64,000 nucleotides of DNA from Okapia johnstoni (Eukaryota > Chordata > Mammalia > Artiodactyla > Giraffidae), in NCBI GenBank assembly GCA_024291935.2, contig CM044317.1:64718730-64782729 (forward strand), given 5' to 3'. Shown piece by piece: positions 61,939 to 64,000 of this stretch (position 1 is the stretch's first letter; each line of letters begins with the position of its first letter). The position numbers and the translations under genes are program-made. The notes under the pieces were generated by a model. It was not told where the DNA came from. It saw nothing but the letters and a program-made list of their open reading frames with translations, and searched no databases.

Positions 61939-63140
61939 GAAAGTCAAAACAATCTATTTTCTACTACTATATCCTAACCACTTAAAATTTTAAATTATTT
62001 TGCATTATTTTAATTGATTCTATTTCTTTAGTTACCTTTCGATAAAAGTTTAACACCAGAGCATTTCCTGGCTCTTAATTTTCCCTTTTGAGTTACAGTA
62101 AATCTTCACTGTTCAGCTAATTTATCACTTTTCAATGTTCTCTTAAACTTCATTTTCACTTATGTTGCCCATTTTTACTTAACTGACATTTGCCTTTACC
62201 TGATTTATCCATCATTTTACCTTCTTGTTCATTTCTTCTTTTACTGTCTACAATGTCTCAAAATATACCATGGACCAGGGTCAATCTGTGAACTACATAC
62301 TACTAGCTTGTTAACAATTAGGAACAGAAATAAAGGATAAGCACTGAAAAATGTTTATAGTAATTTGAAAGCAATTTTAAATCTTGAATTTTATACAAAA
62401 GCTATAGCAGTACATATCTTTATTAATGGTTAACAGAGTGACTCTAAAATTGAAGACTGTAGACATATTTGTGGGTGTTAACAAGTTCTATACAAGAATT
62501 TTGAGACTTCCTTTTAATCATACCCTTGAAAAGTAATAAGCACATTACAGATGACCTGAATAGCTACCTTAAAGCAGACTTATTATCACATAATTATAAT
62601 GCTCCCATTGGGTTTTATGTTTGCAATTGCAGTTGCTTCCAAGTAAAGGAGAAATGACAAGGCACTTATCATCATGATGTGAAATAAGACAACTTTACAG
62701 AATTATCATGTTACGTGCTATTGAAATTGGCAGGCAAGGAGAACTTTCTAGCAGTTTAATAAACACAAGAACCACAAAATGACAAACATATCCACACAAT
62801 TAATCACCATCATTTTACCACATTTAAAATAGATATTCTCTATATTAATATATAGAAAACATATGAAGAGATTAATAATAAAACCAGACCTGAATTTATT
62901 TTCTACCATATTAACCCCAACATTAAAGCTTTAATTTTAATAAAATGCTGTATCAAATTATTTTATTTTCTATTTATATGCAATTTATAAATTAAGTTTG
63001 AATTAACTCAAGTTTAAAAAATTGTAGCCAAAGAAACACTTCCACCAGCTTTGAGGTCCAGAACGACCAGTGAAAACTTTGTAGATTCTACATCAATCTC
63101 AAAACTGGGCTTATCTTAATCCCTCTGATTAGGCACTCAC
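61939..63140. other. Intronic stretch, no feature
   Basis: AT-rich. No exon or recognisable repeat. Confidence 0.5.
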
Positions 63141-63165
63141 CTATTAAAGCACCAAGCGAAGGCAT
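63141..63165 (-). CDS. CEP85L: Candidate alternative CEP85L first coding exon
   Basis: On the minus strand an ATG at 63165-63163 opens MPSLGALI and leaves one base G at 63141, followed by a consensus donor GTGAGT (63140-63135). That single G is exactly the phase needed for exon 2, giving [17 protein letters not shown], which replaces the canonical N-terminus. The context before the ATG is ACAGA, a modest Kozak match with A at -3 not present but G nearby. The 5' UTR is unmarked. Its location about 2 kb upstream of exon 2 suits an alternative promoter. Without transcript data it remains a candidate. Confidence 0.6.
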
Positions 63166-63375
63166 TCTGTCACCAGAGGTCCTCTACTGTGATCTATTAT
63201 CTGTACCAAACACCCTTCCTTTCAACAGTTCCTCAGGTATTAATAATACTCCATTTAAATGAACTTCAAATCCTATCTAAACCATTACCAAAAAGGAAAA
63301 ACAGCCCACTACTTTCTCTCCCAAGTGCAAACCTATTAGAGAAATATTTTTTTAGGAATACTCAGGAAAGAACAA

Positions 63376-63600
63376 GGGCTTCCCAGGTGGCGCTAGTGGT
63401 AAAGAACCTTCTTGCCAATGCAGGAAACATACAAGACGCAGGTTCAATCACTGGGTGGGGAAGATCCCCTGGAGGAGAACACGGCAACCTATTCCAGTAT
63501 TCTTGCCTGGAGAATTCCATCCAAGGACAGAGGAGCCTGGAGGGCTACAGTCCATAGGGTCGAAAAGAGTCAGACACGGCTGAAGTGACTTAGCATGCAG
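63376..63600 (+). mobile_element. Bov-tA SINE (sense)
   Basis: Sense Bov-tA from 'gggcttcccaggtggcgcta' to 'gacacggctgaagtgactta'. Possible imperfect TSD AAGAACAA/AAGAGCAA at about 63368-63375 and 63604-63611. Confidence 0.93.
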
Positions 63601-63605
63601 CTAAG

Positions 63606-64000
63606 AGCAAAAATAGGCTGGAAGTACGTGGAAATGGCAAATGAAGATATGAAAAGATGTACAACCTTACTAATAATGAAATGAAAAAGACAACAATGTT
63701 TTTATTTTCAGACTTTTAAATCATCTATAACATTAAATACCATTGGTAAATATTTGAAATACCAATGTTAAAGTACAGGGAACGTTCACATACTTTTATG
63801 GATACATAAATTGATAGAGCGTTTCAAAATTAGGGCATCTGAAAACAAGTATCTCAATTTCAACATGTACTTAAATTTCAACATAAGACCTCCTGCTAGG
63901 AATTTTTATAAAGAAATAACAGAGAAGTATAAAAATATATAAGCACAAGGACAGTACTTCTTTAAATAAAAAAATAAACGTCTAGAAACAAAATACAATC
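63606..64000. other. AT-rich right end
   Basis: Possibly very old L1-derived text ('aatgaagatatgaaaagatg'). No gene seen. Confidence 0.4.

Larger units (their letters stand above)
61170..64000 (-). other. CEP85L: CEP85L intron 1 / 5' region (partial)
   Basis: Sequence upstream of exon 2 on the minus strand. The canonical first exon (human MWGRFLAPE-like start) was not found, so it should lie beyond the right edge. Contains two Bov-tA SINEs and the candidate alternative first exon. Confidence 0.8.

Noticed and set aside
28305..63600. Many near-identical dispersed ~30 nt motifs, superficially array-like
   Set aside because: They are shared Bov-tA/BovB 3' sequences at irregular spacing in both orientations. 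Not CRISPR or satellite DNA.

Overview
The window is nuclear DNA from a ruminant, most likely a bovid. It is AT-rich and intron-dominated, and it carries many Bov-tA/BovA2 SINEs, BovB (RTE) LINE fragments and ruminant L1 3' ends, a combination typical of Bovidae. It holds parts of two genes arranged in the conserved mammalian PLN/CEP85L configuration. No prokaryotic gene, CRISPR array or undescribed multi-gene system was found.

Gene layout. PLN (phospholamban) lies on the + strand. A promoter-like block (GATA, CCAAT and CRE-like sites) sits near 12.15-12.20 kb. Non-coding exon 1 ends at 12350, a 7.2 kb intron follows, and exon 2 starts at 19566 with the whole 52-codon CDS at 19655-19813 and a long 3' UTR. 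CEP85L runs on the - strand across the entire window: an apparent alternative first exon at 63141-63165, exon 2 at 61008-61169 and the large exon 3 at 26692-27479. The rest of CEP85L lies beyond the left edge and its canonical first exon beyond the right edge. PLN is therefore nested head-on inside CEP85L intron 3.

Region by region. 0-12 kb: a solo endogenous-retrovirus LTR at the left end, two Bov-tA SINEs with clear target-site duplications (TSDs), one CHR-like SINE, old MIR/L2 relics and otherwise unremarkable AT-rich sequence. 12-22 kb: PLN, with few young repeats. 22-35 kb: two old L1 3' ends flanking CEP85L exon 3, BovA2 and Bov-tA copies. 35-39 kb: BovB fragments in both orientations, one interrupted by a 354 bp block that recurs 1.2 kb downstream. 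41.5-42.2 kb: a 5'-inverted (twin-primed) L1. 44.7-50.3 kb: a MaLR LTR and a dense BovB cluster with inverted copies. 51.2-51.6 kb: an intronless, exon-skipped copy of an NKG2 (KLRC) lectin-like receptor with an uninterrupted 133-codon frame. 55-61 kb: L1s nested with BovB fragments and an LTR. 61-64 kb: CEP85L exon 2, the alternative first exon and two more SINEs.

Most long open frames here are retrotransposon relics or chance. The best-supported new observations are the KLRC-like retrocopy, the phase-compatible alternative CEP85L first exon, the BovB-interrupting duplication and several non-standard retrotransposon insertion structures.
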